From: Dolichospermum sp. DET69
Lineage (GTDB): Bacteria > Cyanobacteriota > Cyanobacteriia > Cyanobacteriales > Nostocaceae
Reading direction: 5' to 3'
Assembly (NCBI GenBank): GCA_017355425.1
Contig: CP070233.1
Span: forward strand, 5,575,272 to 5,639,271
Length of the DNA stretch: 64,000 nucleotides
The translations under genes and the position numbers were made by a program. This document shows positions 36,688 to 46,672 of the stretch, piece after piece. The notes under the pieces are model-generated. The model was not told where the DNA came from. It made no database searches and saw only the letters and a list, made by a program, of their open reading frames with translations. Numbering within the stretch: position 1 is the first letter of the stretch; every line of letters begins with the position of its first letter.

Positions 36688-38100
36688 CTATTTCAGTCTT
36701 TCCGGTAGGCAGTCTTGTCGAATCAAGTCTTGATAAGTTTCGCGCTGCAAAATTAAATTTGCTTCGCCATTTGCCACTACAACTGCTGCCGGTCGAGGGA
36801 GGCGATTGTAATTAGATGCCATACTGTAATTGTATGCACCAGTTCCCATAACTACGAGAATATCATTTGCTTCAGTTTTTGGCAGTTGGGCATTTTTAAT
36901 CAGAATATCTCCTGATTCGCAATGTTTACCAGCTAAAGTGACTATTTCGGTACAAGGATCAGATATTTTATTAGCAACTACCACCCGATAAACTGATTGG
37001 TAGGTAATAGGGCGGGGATTATCTGACATTCCGCCATCAATCGCTATGTAGGTACGAATTTCGGGAATAACCTTGGTAGCACCAACAGTATAAGCAGTGA
37101 CGCAAGATGTGGCAATGAGCGATCGCCCTGGTTCACAAAGTAACTTTGGTAAAGGCAGATTTTCTGATATACAAGCAGCTTGTACAACTTCACAAATCGC
37201 CTTTGACCATTCAAGAATGCTTGGGGGATCATCAGATTCCGTATATTTAATCCCTAACCCACCACCAACATTTAATTCTGTCACCTTTAAGCCATGTTTA
37301 GCCGCATCTCTTAACCACTGCACCATCACAGCAGCTAAATCTCGATGTGGTTGACGTTCAAAAATTTGTGAACCAATATGAGCGTGTAACCCCACACAGT
37401 TTAAACTAGGCTGCTTACTAACAAAAGCAAACACTTCTTGTAAATCATGAGGATCAAAACCAAATTTACTATCTAAGTGTCCAGTCCGAATATATTCGTG
37501 AGTATGACATTCTATCCCTGGAGTTAAGCGTAGCATCAGCCGAATCGGTGAAAGAGAAGAATTTTCTGTTTTCTCCCCTGCTATCTTCACCAGCAGATCT
37601 AATTCGTGCCAGTTATCCGCTACAATAGTACATCCAGACTGGATTGCTAAAACTAACTCATCATAAGATTTGTTATTTCCATGTAAGTATATTTTGTCAG
37701 GACTCATACCCGCACTTAGCGCAGTATAAAGTTCGCCACCAGATACTACATCAATTCCTAACCCTTCTGAAGCCACAATGGCACAAACGGCTAGACAACT
37801 CCATGCCTTAGAAGCATAGAGTACCTGCGATTCTCCTTGGTAATATTCTTTGAATGTATCTCGATATTGCCTACAAGTTGTCCGCAGGGTTTCTTCATCT
37901 AAAATATATAAAGGTGAAGCAAACTGTTCAACTAAGGTTGTGACATCACAGCCACCGATTTCCAGATTGTCATGATCATTAACTCTTGCTGTCAAAGGTA
38001 AGAGTTGTTGGTTAGGAGAAATATCAGCACTGTCACCAGTTGTTGACGGTAAATATTGACGGCCAGAAAGTTGAACTTCGACGGGGTAAGTCGATACCAT
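36688..38100 (-). CDS. lysA: Diaminopimelate decarboxylase
   Basis: The PLP enzyme that converts meso-diaminopimelate to L-lysine. 470 residues with the PLP lysine in VLYASKAWSCLAV, the GIDVVSGGELYTAL motif, the TIM-barrel HAHIGSQIF, GGGLGIKY and CEPGRSLIA, and the C-terminal CESGDIL (active-site Cys) and MGTGAYNYSMASNYN. The N-terminal ~45 residues before FASPLYILDEETL are extra relative to short homologues. lysA, cdaA and uppS share direction but are separated here by about 440 bp of repeats. Confidence 0.97.
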   Translation of the reverse strand: MVSTYPVEVQLSGRQYLPSTTGDSADISPNQQLLPLTARVNDHDNLEIGGCDVTTLVEQFASPLYILDEETLRTTCRQYRDTFKEYYQGESQVLYASKAWSCLAVCAIVASEGLGIDVVSGGELYTALSAGMSPDKIYLHGNNKSYDELVLAIQSGCTIVADNWHELDLLVKIAGEKTENSSLSPIRLMLRLTPGIECHTHEYIRTGHLDSKFGFDPHDLQEVFAFVSKQPSLNCVGLHAHIGSQIFERQPHRDLAAVMVQWLRDAAKHGLKVTELNVGGGLGIKYTESDDPPSILEWSKAICEVVQAACISENLPLPKLLCEPGRSLIATSCVTAYTVGATKVIPEIRTYIAIDGGMSDNPRPITYQSVYRVVVANKISDPCTEIVTLAGKHCESGDILIKNAQLPKTEANDILVVMGTGAYNYSMASNYNRLPRPAAVVVANGEANLILQRETYQDLIRQDCLPERLK

Positions 38101-38598
38101 AACTAATAAGAGTTCTCTTTGTGAAAAATCAGGGCATGAGTATATGTCCTGATTTCCAGTTTACCCTCTCATTGGTAATTGGTAATTGGTAATTAACCGA
38201 TACTTTTTTGCTAACAAAAGCTAACAAATACATAAGTTGAGATTTCTCTCAACCAAGGCGTATCAACCAATGCACGAAGCATTCTTCGCGCACTTAACTA
38301 GTGTTTACTGTGCTTGGTTTTCGCACTTAAAGCAAACTGAATTAAAGGCATTTTACTTTTTTGATGCAGTGACTATCTTGATTTACAGAGGAATAGTTTG
38401 CCAAAATGGTATTTCACCAGATACTTTTAATCCTGAACAGCTTAGAAGCTGTAAGCAAAGAATAGCACAAATTTTTATTTTGCTCACAAATAATGCGTTG
38501 GTATTTACGATCTTCGTATACCGTAGTATTTGTTAAGAAAAATAAGCAAATAAGCAAATAAGCAACTAGTTATCTACCTTCCTCAATCTTGAAAAATT
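38101..38598. other. Divergent intergenic region lysA/rimI
   Basis: No supported gene. A 99-codon plus-strand frame (38237-38536) exists but has odd composition and no family features. Present are a ggtaattggtaattggtaat heptamer trio (38173-38193) and an aataagcaaataagcaaata run (38541-38565). Promoters for lysA and rimI presumably lie here. Confidence 0.45.
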
Positions 38599-39120
38599 GT
38601 GATTTCATCCAACTTAAAAATTCAATCTTTAACCACAGACAATTTAACTGAACTGTTGGAACTGGATAAAGCCTGTTTTGATGGCTTGTGGACTATGGAA
38701 GGCTACCTGCGGGAGTTAGAAAGTCCGAATAGTCATTTTTTGGGTTTATTTTCCCCTTTTAATCACGCCGATTTGTTAGGAATGGGGTGCTTTTGGTCAA
38801 TTTTAGAAGAAGCACACATTACAATCTTAGCTGTTCATCCCCAATATCATGGTCAAGGGTTAGGAACAGCTTTATTGTATTCGTTGCTGCGAAGTGCTAG
38901 TGATCTTGGTTTGGAGAGAGCTACTCTCGAAGTCCGCGATTCTAATCACGTTGCTATTTCTTTGTATCAAAAGTTTGGTTTCAAAACTGCGGGAAAACGA
39001 CGAGGTTATTACAAAGATAACAATGAGGATGCCTTGATTCTCTGGCTTTCTGAACTCCAACAGCCACATTTTCTCAAAAATCTAGATCAATGGGCAAGTG
39101 TAATTAATTCACCCTTCTAG
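38599..39120 (+). CDS. rimI: GNAT acetyltransferase, ribosomal protein S18 alanine N-acetyltransferase type
   Basis: A 173-residue GNAT protein with the RimI pattern: LTELLELDKACFDGLWTMEG, then ESPNSHFLGLF, AHITILAVHPQYHGQGLGTALL (acetyl-CoA loop Q-x-x-G-x-G/A), ATLEVRDSNHVAISLYQKFGF and RRGYYKDNNEDALILWL. RimI acetylates the N-terminus of S18; other targets are known in the family. The start is GTG 38599, needed to include ISSNLKIQSLT. A heptamer array follows the stop. Confidence 0.9.
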   Translation: MISSNLKIQSLTTDNLTELLELDKACFDGLWTMEGYLRELESPNSHFLGLFSPFNHADLLGMGCFWSILEEAHITILAVHPQYHGQGLGTALLYSLLRSASDLGLERATLEVRDSNHVAISLYQKFGFKTAGKRRGYYKDNNEDALILWLSELQQPHFLKNLDQWASVINSPF

Positions 39121-39126
39121 ATTCCA

Positions 39127-39215
39127 ACTAACAACTGACAACTAACAACTAACAACTGACAACTAACAACTGACAACTGACAACTAACAACTGACAACTA
39201 ACAACTGACAACTAA
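39127..39215. repeat. Heptamer array (aactgac/aactaac)n between rimI and the zinc-ribbon gene
   Basis: About 12 units alternate between ctgacaa and ctaacaa. The array ends at the stop codon of the minus-strand gene at 39216, so the 3' ends of both convergent genes are separated only by repeat. Confidence 0.9.
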
Positions 39216-39587
39216 CTAATCTTCCACTGATTGGGCTTGAACTTCAACCGCTGTCACATCAATTGTCCCTTCTGGTGTGAAGCGTTGAAATTGAAAGTTT
39301 TTAACTAATAGCTGTTCACCACAGTTAGCACATTGTACTTGGCTGTTATTTACCCCTGTTAATTCATATCCACATACAGGACAGTTATTAGTGACTAGAT
39401 TTTTTTGTAACCACCAGCGAAACCCAAAGAACGCTACCACAGGTAAAAAAAACAATAACCCCAAAATAATTACTAAGGAATTAACTAACCAGCCCAAGCC
39501 CAATGATGCTAATAGCCAGGCAATTGCTAACAGGGTCAGCCAAGGGCGGATTTTTTCAAAATTGAATTGCAAGTTTTTAAAGCTCAT
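39216..39587 (-). CDS. Membrane protein with C-terminal zinc ribbon
   Basis: A 123-residue protein. Residues 15-58 form two hydrophobic helices (LTLLAIAWLLASLGLGWLV; LVIILGLLFFLPVVAFFGF). A zinc ribbon follows (NCPVCGYELTG and VQCANCGEQL, two CxxC pairs), then a short acidic tail. Cyanobacterial hypothetical; a role in binding nucleic acid or protein at the membrane is possible but not shown. Confidence 0.75.
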   Translation of the reverse strand: MSFKNLQFNFEKIRPWLTLLAIAWLLASLGLGWLVNSLVIILGLLFFLPVVAFFGFRWWLQKNLVTNNCPVCGYELTGVNNSQVQCANCGEQLLVKNFQFQRFTPEGTIDVTAVEVQAQSVED

Positions 39588-40014
39588 GTCTCAAATTGGT
39601 GCTGCTGATTCTAGGATAGCGAGTTTAGTTCTTGATTATCCGCCAATAATACAGGTATTTCACAAGCCATTGCTTCTACATAGACAATCATCAAGCTTTT
39701 TCACGAAGTGATGATACAGGAATCAATTAGACAATCATAAAATATTAATTCTTCTTTAAATATTATTTTTAATGGGGTATAAAGTTACTTTCACATCACC
39801 TGATAATAACAACTATTAGATAATAGTGTAAATTAACCAATGATTAAAAATTGCCTAAAAAGCCCAATCTCTAATTATTTTGATTTTTGACTTCTACTCA
39901 GTAGTACTAGTACAGTACGGCGTAAGTTAATGAACCATTCCAAATCCGTGAAAAGCTTATGCTGTATTCATTCTAAATTCTAAATTCTAAATTCCGAGAA
40001 AGCGGTACTAGTCT
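39588..40014. other. Intergenic region with dispersed repeat
   Basis: No gene. It contains the second copy of the ctagtacagtacggcgtaag repeat (about 39908-39965) and an attctaaattctaaattc run. Otherwise AT-rich. Confidence 0.5.
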
Positions 40015-40461
40015 CTAATGTTGTTGTTCTTCTAGACGATATTTAACAATTAACAGACAATTTCTAGTATCTGAATCGCGTTCATATACAACTCTATCTG
40101 CCAAGCGACGAAGTAAAAACCATCCATATCCACCTACTTGTAGAGTCCCTGGTTCTGGCTCAGTTATTACATCAGGATTAAATGGTTTTCCATAATCCCA
40201 AATTCTCATTTCCAGCCTATCTGTCCATAAACTTACTTGAATTTCTATAGTTGTTTCCGGTGGTAAAGAATGATGAGCATGACGAACTGCGTTGGTAAAG
40301 CCTTCTGCTAAAGCTAGATTGAGACGATAAAGTTGGCTGTCTGACCAGCCATATTTAGGTAAATATTGCTGACAGAATTCTTCAAACCATTGTTGTACTG
40401 GGACTAAGAGCTTAAGTTCGCTCCTCACCATTCTATGGTCTTGCTGCACTATGCTAAGCAT
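40015..40461 (-). CDS. Anti-sigma regulatory factor (HATPase, RsbW/SpoIIAB-like serine kinase)
   Basis: A 148-residue GHKL-fold protein. The N box is LNLALAEGFTNAVRHAHHS (Glu and Asn for Mg-ATP), the G1 box is MRIWDYGKPFNPD, and the lid/G2 region is GGYGWFLLRRLADRVVYERD. Such proteins phosphorylate anti-sigma-factor antagonists and bind sigma factors in partner-switching pathways. No antagonist or sigma gene is next to it; the group 2 sigma factor at 58878 is too far to be linked by context. Stand-alone in a repeat-bounded block. Confidence 0.9.
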   Translation of the reverse strand: MLSIVQQDHRMVRSELKLLVPVQQWFEEFCQQYLPKYGWSDSQLYRLNLALAEGFTNAVRHAHHSLPPETTIEIQVSLWTDRLEMRIWDYGKPFNPDVITEPEPGTLQVGGYGWFLLRRLADRVVYERDSDTRNCLLIVKYRLEEQQH

Positions 40462-41119
40462 TGACCGTGACTTGAATAGAAATTAATTGAACAGTATTTT
40501 TGACACTCTGCGGTCTAAAGACACACAGATTCTTTAAAACTTGCTTAAAAGGAATAGTCAATTATCCCGCTACACGCTCAAAACAACTACCAGTACGACA
40601 GGTATTGCAATTGCGCTGACTTTTATGTTTTTTGCTTTTGTGAGTCCATCAAATTTTGGCGGTATTACACTCCATATTTTACCTTTACTTGTTTACCCAG
40701 GCTACAGTCAAATGCTGAGACGAGATAAATCAGGGGTTTCTCCTTATTAAAATACTTCTTCGTGTAGATGGTTGTTCTTACTTGCAGTTCAATTGTATCA
40801 TATTCTCGGCGAATAAATTCTAAGTTGGCACTTCCTCCACTGTCTGAAGCCAAGTGGCTTCCGTGCCGTTCGTTCTCTCTTGTGATTTTAGAGGGAAGTT
40901 ATGTTTGTTTTAACTCTATCTTGATCACTAATCTCAAAACCTTTTTCCACAGTTCCAGAATAGTTAACGCCTGTTTATCTTCAAAAGCATATCTCTGTGG
41001 AAATATCAGGAACAAGTAGACTATCAAAGACTGATGGCTATTTATTTGTTAGATATTATCCCGTATACGCTCTTGAAGATCACAGACGTTATCTAGCTTT
41101 AGTATGAACTGGAAGTACC
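40462..41119. other. Intergenic region without a supported gene
   Basis: Over 650 bp between the anti-sigma gene and petD. Short open frames on both strands (for example 40541-40750 plus, TTG start, one hydrophobic stretch) have no ribosome binding site or recognisable family. No repeat copies found. Confidence 0.4.
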
Positions 41120-41602
41120 TTAGAACAATCCTAAAGTTAAGGATTTATCTAATGGAAGTGCCGCACCTATACCTAGCCATATAGTAACAAGAGTACCAAA
41201 TAAAAATACTGTTGTTGCGACAGGACGACGGAAAGGGTTTTGGAACTTATTCACGTTTTCCAGGAAAGGAACGATAATTAGCCCCAAGGGTACAGCAGCC
41301 ATTGCTAACACACCTAATAGTTTACTAGGTAGTGAGCGGAGAATTTGGAATACAGGATATAAGTACCACTCTGGCAAAATTTCCAAAGGGGTAGCAAAAG
41401 GATTGGCTGGTTCACCTATCATAGAGGGTTCTAGAACTGCTAGAGCCACAATACAGGCAAAAGAACCCATAATTACGACAGGGAATATATACAGCAAATC
41501 ATTAGGCCAAGCAGGTTCACCATAGTAGTTGTGACCCATGCCTTGGGCAAGTTTAGCTCTTAACTGGGGATCGCTTAGATCCGGTAATTTTTGCGTTGAC
41601 AT
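41120..41602 (-). CDS. petD: Cytochrome b6-f complex subunit IV
   Basis: Subunit IV of the thylakoid cytochrome b6f complex, which passes electrons from plastoquinol to plastocyanin or cytochrome c6. 160 residues, the standard length, with three transmembrane helices, the PEWY quinone-site motif ([17 protein letters not shown]) and the N-terminal [19 protein letters not shown]-type segment (here [11 protein letters not shown]). It lies 201 bp downstream of petB on the same strand, the classic petBD operon. Confidence 0.98.
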   Translation of the reverse strand: MSTQKLPDLSDPQLRAKLAQGMGHNYYGEPAWPNDLLYIFPVVIMGSFACIVALAVLEPSMIGEPANPFATPLEILPEWYLYPVFQILRSLPSKLLGVLAMAAVPLGLIIVPFLENVNKFQNPFRRPVATTVFLFGTLVTIWLGIGAALPLDKSLTLGLF

Positions 41603-41803
41603 TTTTAAATGCGCTCTCCGGCTGAAGTGAAGTTAAAGCATTGGTGAAAACTATCAGCTATACAGGCAATTTGTTGCTGGCAACTAGCTCAGGTTTCAGA
41701 TATTAGTCGATGTTTAGAACTTACAAGTTATTTTCTCTTTAGTTTAAAACAAAGTCCGATGATCTGGAAACATAAGTTATGCCCTGTTTGCTAATAACTT
41801 GAA

Positions 41804-42451
41804 TTACAAAGGTCCAGAAATACCTTGTTTGCGAATCATCAAGAAGTGGAACAACATGAAGACGGCAATTAACCAAGGCAGAACAAAGGTGTGAGCGCTA
41901 TAGTAGCGGGTGAGTGTAGCTTGACCAACACTAGAACCACCACGGAGTAAATCGGAGATGAGAACGCCGACTACGGGAATTGCTTCTGGTACACCACTCA
42001 CAATTTTTACAGCCCAGTAACCAACTTGATCCCAAGGTAGAGAGTAGCCTGTTACACCAAAAGAAACTGTGATAACTGCAAGAATAACACCACTAATCCA
42101 GGTCAGTTCACGGGGCTTTTTAAAGCCACCGGTGAGATAAACGCGGAAAGTGTGGAGAATCATCATCAATACCATCATGCTGGCTGACCAGCGGTGAATG
42201 GAGCGAATTAACCAACCGAAGTTGACTTCATTCATGATGTACTCTACGGAGGAGAAAGCTTCGGTTACGGTGGGTTTGTAGTAGAATGTCATCGCAAATC
42301 CAGTTGCAAATTGGATCAGGAAGCAAACTAAGGTAATTCCACCCAAGCAGTAGAAAATGTTAACGTGGGGAGGAACGTATTTGGTGGTGATATCATCAGC
42401 AATTTCTTGGAGATCCAAGCGTTCCTCAAACCAGTCATAAACGTTAGCCAT
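41804..42451 (-). CDS. petB: Cytochrome b6
   Basis: The haem-bearing core of the cytochrome b6f complex. 215 residues, standard length, four transmembrane helices. It has [20 protein letters not shown] (haem-ligand His), [39 protein letters not shown] and the last-helix [13 protein letters not shown] with [16 protein letters not shown] at the end. The conserved Cys for haem ci is at FYCLGGITL. First gene of petBD; ctpA is divergent, 395 bp upstream. Confidence 0.98.
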   Translation of the reverse strand: MANVYDWFEERLDLQEIADDITTKYVPPHVNIFYCLGGITLVCFLIQFATGFAMTFYYKPTVTEAFSSVEYIMNEVNFGWLIRSIHRWSASMMVLMMILHTFRVYLTGGFKKPRELTWISGVILAVITVSFGVTGYSLPWDQVGYWAVKIVSGVPEAIPVVGVLISDLLRGGSSVGQATLTRYYSAHTFVLPWLIAVFMLFHFLMIRKQGISGPL

Positions 42452-42846
42452 ACAATCTTAATGTCCTAAAAATAGATTGCGGTTGATAAGTTTTGTTATG
42501 CGAAGCTTAATCGTGGCTGACTATTCAACTAACCTCAGTTAGAGGGTTCGCTTCTCGCTTCTTCCAAAAGAATGGGCTTCTATTTGTCCACGAGCGTGAA
42601 TTTGGGTGTAACTCACCCTATTTTTAGGAAATCTCCCTGTCTTGTCGTCTTTGCCAGCCAACGTTAACAATGTTGACCCCAAAGAAGATTTTATCGTTGA
42701 TCACCGAAGAATAAACATCTCATAAATTTGGACTAGCAATTTTATGAGAAGAATGCACTTCTTCTATAAGAAAAGTAACATAGTCGAGAGATAGATTTCA
42801 TCAGCAACTGAGCATTACAGAAAATTTTAGGAAATTTGAGTCTGAG
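42452..42846. promoter_or_regulatory. Divergent petB/ctpA control region
   Basis: 395 bp with no ORF. It must hold the petBD promoter and the ctpA promoter. There is a possible hairpin around ctaacctcagttagag (about 42530-42546). Exact promoter elements cannot be assigned by eye. Confidence 0.4.
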
Positions 42847-44115
42847 ATGACAATGAAATTAGGGTTCATTCACAAACGGGTTTGGCGGCTAGGATGCTTA
42901 CTACTATTGCTTTTTTGCTTGGTGTTTGGCGGATATATTCCTCCGGCCTCAGCTTTCACCCCAGAACAGAAGCTAGTTTATGAAGTATGGCGAATTGTAA
43001 ATCGCTCTTATCTGGATGGGACTTTTAACCATCAAAGCTGGGTTGATGTGCGACAAAAAGCTCTAAAGAGTCGTTTTCCTAACCAGGAAGCTGCTTATGC
43101 CACAATTGGGGATATGCTTAAGAGCCTGGATGATCCTTTTACCCGTTTTCTTGAACCTGAGAAATATCGCAGTTTGCAAGTTAGCACTTCTGGAGAATTA
43201 ACAGGTGTGGGATTACAAATTATGCTCAATCCCCAAACTGGTGTTTTGGAAGTAATTACACCGATTGAAAATTCTCCAGCCGAGAAAGCGGGTTTAAAAC
43301 CACGCGATCGCATTTTGAAGATTGAGGGCTTATCTACAGAGAATTTGACTCTTGATGAAGCTGCGGCGCAAATGCGGGGACGAATGGGCAGCGTTGTCAC
43401 CCTTCTAATTGGCCGAGAAGGAGAACAGGACAAGGAAGTTATCTTGGTGCGCGATCGCATTTCTCTTAATCCTGTTGTCTCTGACTTGCGATTATCCCCC
43501 GCAGGAACCAAGATTGGCTATCTCACCTTGAGTCAATTTAGTGCCAATGCTGTTACTGACTTGGCACAAGCTATTTCTATTCTAGAAAAAAAAGGCGCGT
43601 CTGCCTATATTCTTGATTTGAGAAACAATCCCGGTGGACTCCTACAAGCTGGAATTGAAGTGGCTCGTTTGTGGTTAGACTCTGGCACAATCGTTTACAC
43701 TGCCAATCGTCAAGGCATTCAGGGAACTTATGAAGCCTTTGGCCCTGCCCTCACAACAGATCCTTTAGTTATTCTAGTTAATCAAGGAACTGCCAGCGCC
43801 AGCGAAATTCTCGCAGGTGCATTACAAGATAATCATCGCGCCCAGTTGGTGGGAGAAACTACCTTTGGTAAGGGTTTAATTCAATCTTTGTTTGAATTAT
43901 CAGACGGTTCTGGTTTGGCGGTGACAATTGCTAAATATGAAACTCCTAACCATCGAGATATTAATAAGTTGGGAATTAAGCCTGATCAAATTGTTCCCCA
44001 ACCATCACTTAACCGGGAGCAAATCGGCACAAAGACAGATGTTCAATATCAAGCGGCTATCGAACTTTTGAGTAAAAATTTGGTAATGAATAATGAGTAT
44101 TCAGGAAAAAAATAG
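42847..44115 (+). CDS. ctpA: Carboxyl-terminal processing protease CtpA
   Basis: The lumenal S41 serine protease that trims the C-terminus of the D1 precursor of photosystem II. 422 residues: signal peptide with the hydrophobic core CLLLLLFCLVFGG and cleavage after PPASA, a PDZ domain (about residues 115-195, GVGLQIMLN ... GLKPRDRILKIEG), and the catalytic core with the Ser-Lys dyad in NQGTASASEILAGAL and GETTFGKGLIQS. Location beside petBD is common in cyanobacteria. A MITE begins 25 bp after the stop. Confidence 0.95.
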   Translation: MTMKLGFIHKRVWRLGCLLLLLFCLVFGGYIPPASAFTPEQKLVYEVWRIVNRSYLDGTFNHQSWVDVRQKALKSRFPNQEAAYATIGDMLKSLDDPFTRFLEPEKYRSLQVSTSGELTGVGLQIMLNPQTGVLEVITPIENSPAEKAGLKPRDRILKIEGLSTENLTLDEAAAQMRGRMGSVVTLLIGREGEQDKEVILVRDRISLNPVVSDLRLSPAGTKIGYLTLSQFSANAVTDLAQAISILEKKGASAYILDLRNNPGGLLQAGIEVARLWLDSGTIVYTANRQGIQGTYEAFGPALTTDPLVILVNQGTASASEILAGALQDNHRAQLVGETTFGKGLIQSLFELSDGSGLAVTIAKYETPNHRDINKLGIKPDQIVPQPSLNREQIGTKTDVQYQAAIELLSKNLVMNNEYSGKK

Positions 44116-44140
44116 GCATTGCTAAATTTAGGGTACAAAT

Positions 44141-44232
44141 TAGACATCTGGTGAAAAAGAATGTAGGGACAATTCATGAATTGTCCCTACAAGGGTTTCA
44201 GGCTACGCATATTTAATTTTTGGAGATGTCTA
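44141..44232. mobile_element. 93-bp MITE family, copy 2
   Basis: Almost identical to 14576-14668: tagacatctggtgaaaaaga at the left, the gacaattcatgaattgtc palindrome inside, and the right end gagatgtcta. The ATG of the following open frame (44226) lies within the right inverted repeat. Confidence 0.85.
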
Positions 44233-44603
44233 TTGAAAACGACACAACGGAAGCAGAATGTCTGGCATTATTGCGATCGCAAATTGCCGCAATGGTAGCC
44301 AAAGGTAACAGACAAATCTGGCGCAACCGACAAATAGCCGGACAATTAACAACCTATCTCAGTCAAATCTTGCAGATTGGAAAACAGGCGATCGCCGCAG
44401 TAAAAATGAGTGAAACTGAACGCCAACAAGCCTGGCAAAAAGCCAAAAAAAAATTGTCCAAAGCGCACCTAGACTGGGATGTGATTCAAAATCAATTAGA
44501 ACGACGGCGGATTGAGTGCGATCACTCTTATTGCGTCAACAACAATTACAATGGGAAATTGAGAAACTGCAAGAAACTCAACAAAAACGCCGGGAAGACT
44601 TAA
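44226..44603 (+). pseudogene. Helical fragment preceding the SMC C-terminal gene
   Basis: A 125-codon frame whose ATG lies in the MITE end. Up to about codon 97 (AECLALLRSQIAAMVAKGN ... [16 protein letters not shown]) the composition is that of a helical protein. After that it overlaps the SMC frame and the translation turns Asn-rich and unlikely. Either a one-base indel near 44500-44520 joins it to the SMC C-terminal frame ([10 protein letters not shown] then [15 protein letters not shown] reads as continuous coiled coil), or it is a separate small gene fused to decay. No family recognised. Confidence 0.45.
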
Positions 44604-45334
44604 CAGCACTACAAAACCAACTGCGAGATTTAGGTGCAGAATTACCCAGTCCCCTCCCAGAAGTTCCCAACAAAGTTAATTTAGAAGAATTACAAAAAGA
44701 ATTGCGGAGTTTAGGCAAGCGCTTACAGGCAATGGAACCTGTAAATATGTTAGCACTGGAAGAATTTGATAAAGTCCAAGGTCGTCTCCAAGAACTTACC
44801 GAAAAATTAGAGACTTTGGAAGGGGAACGGACAGAATTATTATTAAGAATTGAAAACTTTACCACCTTACGTCAAAAAGCATTTAAAGAAGCCTTCGACG
44901 CAGTAAATGAAAATTTCCAATCAATTTTTGCTATTCTTTCCGATGGTGACGGTTATTTACAACTAGATAATCCTGAAGATCCTTTTAACAGTGGTTTAAA
45001 CCTAGTCGCACACCCCAAAGGTAAACCTGTACAACGGCTTGCTTCTATGTCAGGGGGAGAGAAATCCTTAACTGCATTAAGTTTTATATTCTCCCTGCAA
45101 CGTTATCGTCCCTCTCCATTTTACGCCTTTGATGAAGTGGATATGTTTTTAGATGGGTCAAATGTGGAACGATTAGCGAGAATGATTAAAAAACAAGCAG
45201 AACAGGCACAGTTTATTGTAGTGAGTTTACGCAGTCCGATGATAGAAGCAGCACAGCGGACAATTGGTGTAACTCAAGCTAGAGGTGCTTATACTCAAGT
45301 TTTGGGTATTAAATTGAAATCATCTGACCATTGA
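44516..45334 (+). pseudogene. smc: SMC protein, C-terminal part only
   Basis: The 272 codons match the last fifth of a chromosome-segregation SMC ATPase. They cover the end of the coiled coil ([18 protein letters not shown]), [22 protein letters not shown]-like [15 protein letters not shown], the ABC signature [18 protein letters not shown], Walker [18 protein letters not shown] and the D/H-loop [12 protein letters not shown]. The N-terminal Walker A domain, hinge and most of the coiled coil (about 900 residues) are absent. GTG 44516 directly follows an in-frame TGA. An intact smc may lie elsewhere; this looks like a truncated copy. Confidence 0.75.
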
Positions 45335-45539
45335 TAGGTAAGAGCTAAGAAGGGTAATAAAAATTTATCTTTTCAATTACCCATTACCAATTGTCAAGTT
45401 TCTGTTAGAAATAGTGATATACATACATAAACCGGATTCAAAATTTCCTACGGCACAACGAACAGGACATATATGATGATACGATATACTTAATTTTTAT
45501 GAGTTATTCAAATGCCCAATTTTACGTACAAATAACGCT

Positions 45540-46670
45540 ATGCAAGTAAAAATCATTGGACAAGCAAAAGATTTACGGACAGATACAGATATTCTTTATG
45601 CTCAGTTATCCATACAAGACTATTTATGTTTAGTTGGGGATAACTTTGATGATTATGAACCTCAAAGAAAGCGCGAAAAATATAAAGCATATGAACGCAT
45701 GAAAATTGACATCATGAATGGTGCTTTGTTACCTTCGATAACTCTCGCAGTAAAACCAGAATTAGTGAGTGATATCTTACCCATTGTACAAAAAGATAAC
45801 TGGCAAGAACTTGAAAGGGCGTTAAGTAAACCAGGACAAGTAAATATTTTAGATGGATTACAACGGACGTTTATTTTAAATGACATAGCTAAGGAGAATA
45901 TTGAATTTAAATCAGAACAGAAAGTTCTTGTTGAGTTCTGGCTTGAAAGTAACATCAAAAATCTTATTTACCGGATTATTGTCCTAAATGCGGGACAGAA
46001 ACCTATGTCTATGAAACATCAGATCGGTCTTTTGTTCATCACTCTAAATGACACACTTAAAGCCGAAATACCAGATATTGAAATTTTCAAGGAAAAAGAA
46101 TCTGCACGCCGAACAAAGGCTAGGAAGTACCCTCTCGATAGAATTGCCACCGCATATCAAAGTTTTATAACCAAAAGTCCAGAAACACAGAGACAAAATG
46201 TTGTCGCACAGAAATTAGTGGAAGAAGAAATTTTAGATTCTACAGAAGAACAACTTGGAGATCAGTTTGAAGCTTTCAAAAACTATCTGAAAATTTATGC
46301 TGATTTAGATGTTGAAGTATCTCGAATATATATAGGAAATGCTGATAAAGAAATACCAAATGGTATAAAATGGTTTGGGGAAGAAAGTGTTATAAACTCT
46401 TTTTTCGCCGCCCTTGCCCTTGTATCTAGCAATAATTCAGAGCGAGTACAAGAGGCTTTAGATACTCTTCTAAAATTACTTAGAGATGCAAAAGAAGATG
46501 ATGATCCTCTCGCGTTAGAAAAATTACAGGAGTTAGAAAGTGGATTTAATGCCCGTAAGGTAAGTCTGGGCTTTGCAAAAAGGAAACTTCTGACAAATGG
46601 ATTCAAAGAATACTTTCGTGAGGCAGGAAAAGAACGTTTTGTTAATTGTTGGATAACAGCAGCAGAGTAA
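45540..46670 (+). CDS. DGQHR/ParB-like fold protein, function unknown
   Basis: A 376-residue soluble protein. The motif VNILDGLQRTFILNDIA near residue 100 followed by FWLESNIKNLIYRIIVLNAG and QKPMSMKHQIGLLF resembles DGQHR-domain/ParB-superfamily proteins of mobile islands (DndB is a known relative); the canonical DGQHR is DGLQR here. The C-terminal half is helical and charged. It is the first gene of the accessory island, with two small genes close behind (2-bp gap to 46673). A defence or DNA-modification role is possible but not demonstrated. Family call is tentative. Confidence 0.5.
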   Translation: MQVKIIGQAKDLRTDTDILYAQLSIQDYLCLVGDNFDDYEPQRKREKYKAYERMKIDIMNGALLPSITLAVKPELVSDILPIVQKDNWQELERALSKPGQVNILDGLQRTFILNDIAKENIEFKSEQKVLVEFWLESNIKNLIYRIIVLNAGQKPMSMKHQIGLLFITLNDTLKAEIPDIEIFKEKESARRTKARKYPLDRIATAYQSFITKSPETQRQNVVAQKLVEEEILDSTEEQLGDQFEAFKNYLKIYADLDVEVSRIYIGNADKEIPNGIKWFGEESVINSFFAALALVSSNNSERVQEALDTLLKLLRDAKEDDDPLALEKLQELESGFNARKVSLGFAKRKLLTNGFKEYFREAGKERFVNCWITAAE

Positions 46671-46672
46671 CT

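Noticed and set aside
38237-38536. 99-codon plus-strand frame before rimI
   Set aside because: No ribosome binding site, no family pattern, and it lies across the region expected to hold promoters.
40541-40750. 69-codon frame with one hydrophobic stretch
   Set aside because: TTG start, no ribosome binding site, no similarity recognised; the hydrophobic part is what AT-rich DNA often yields.
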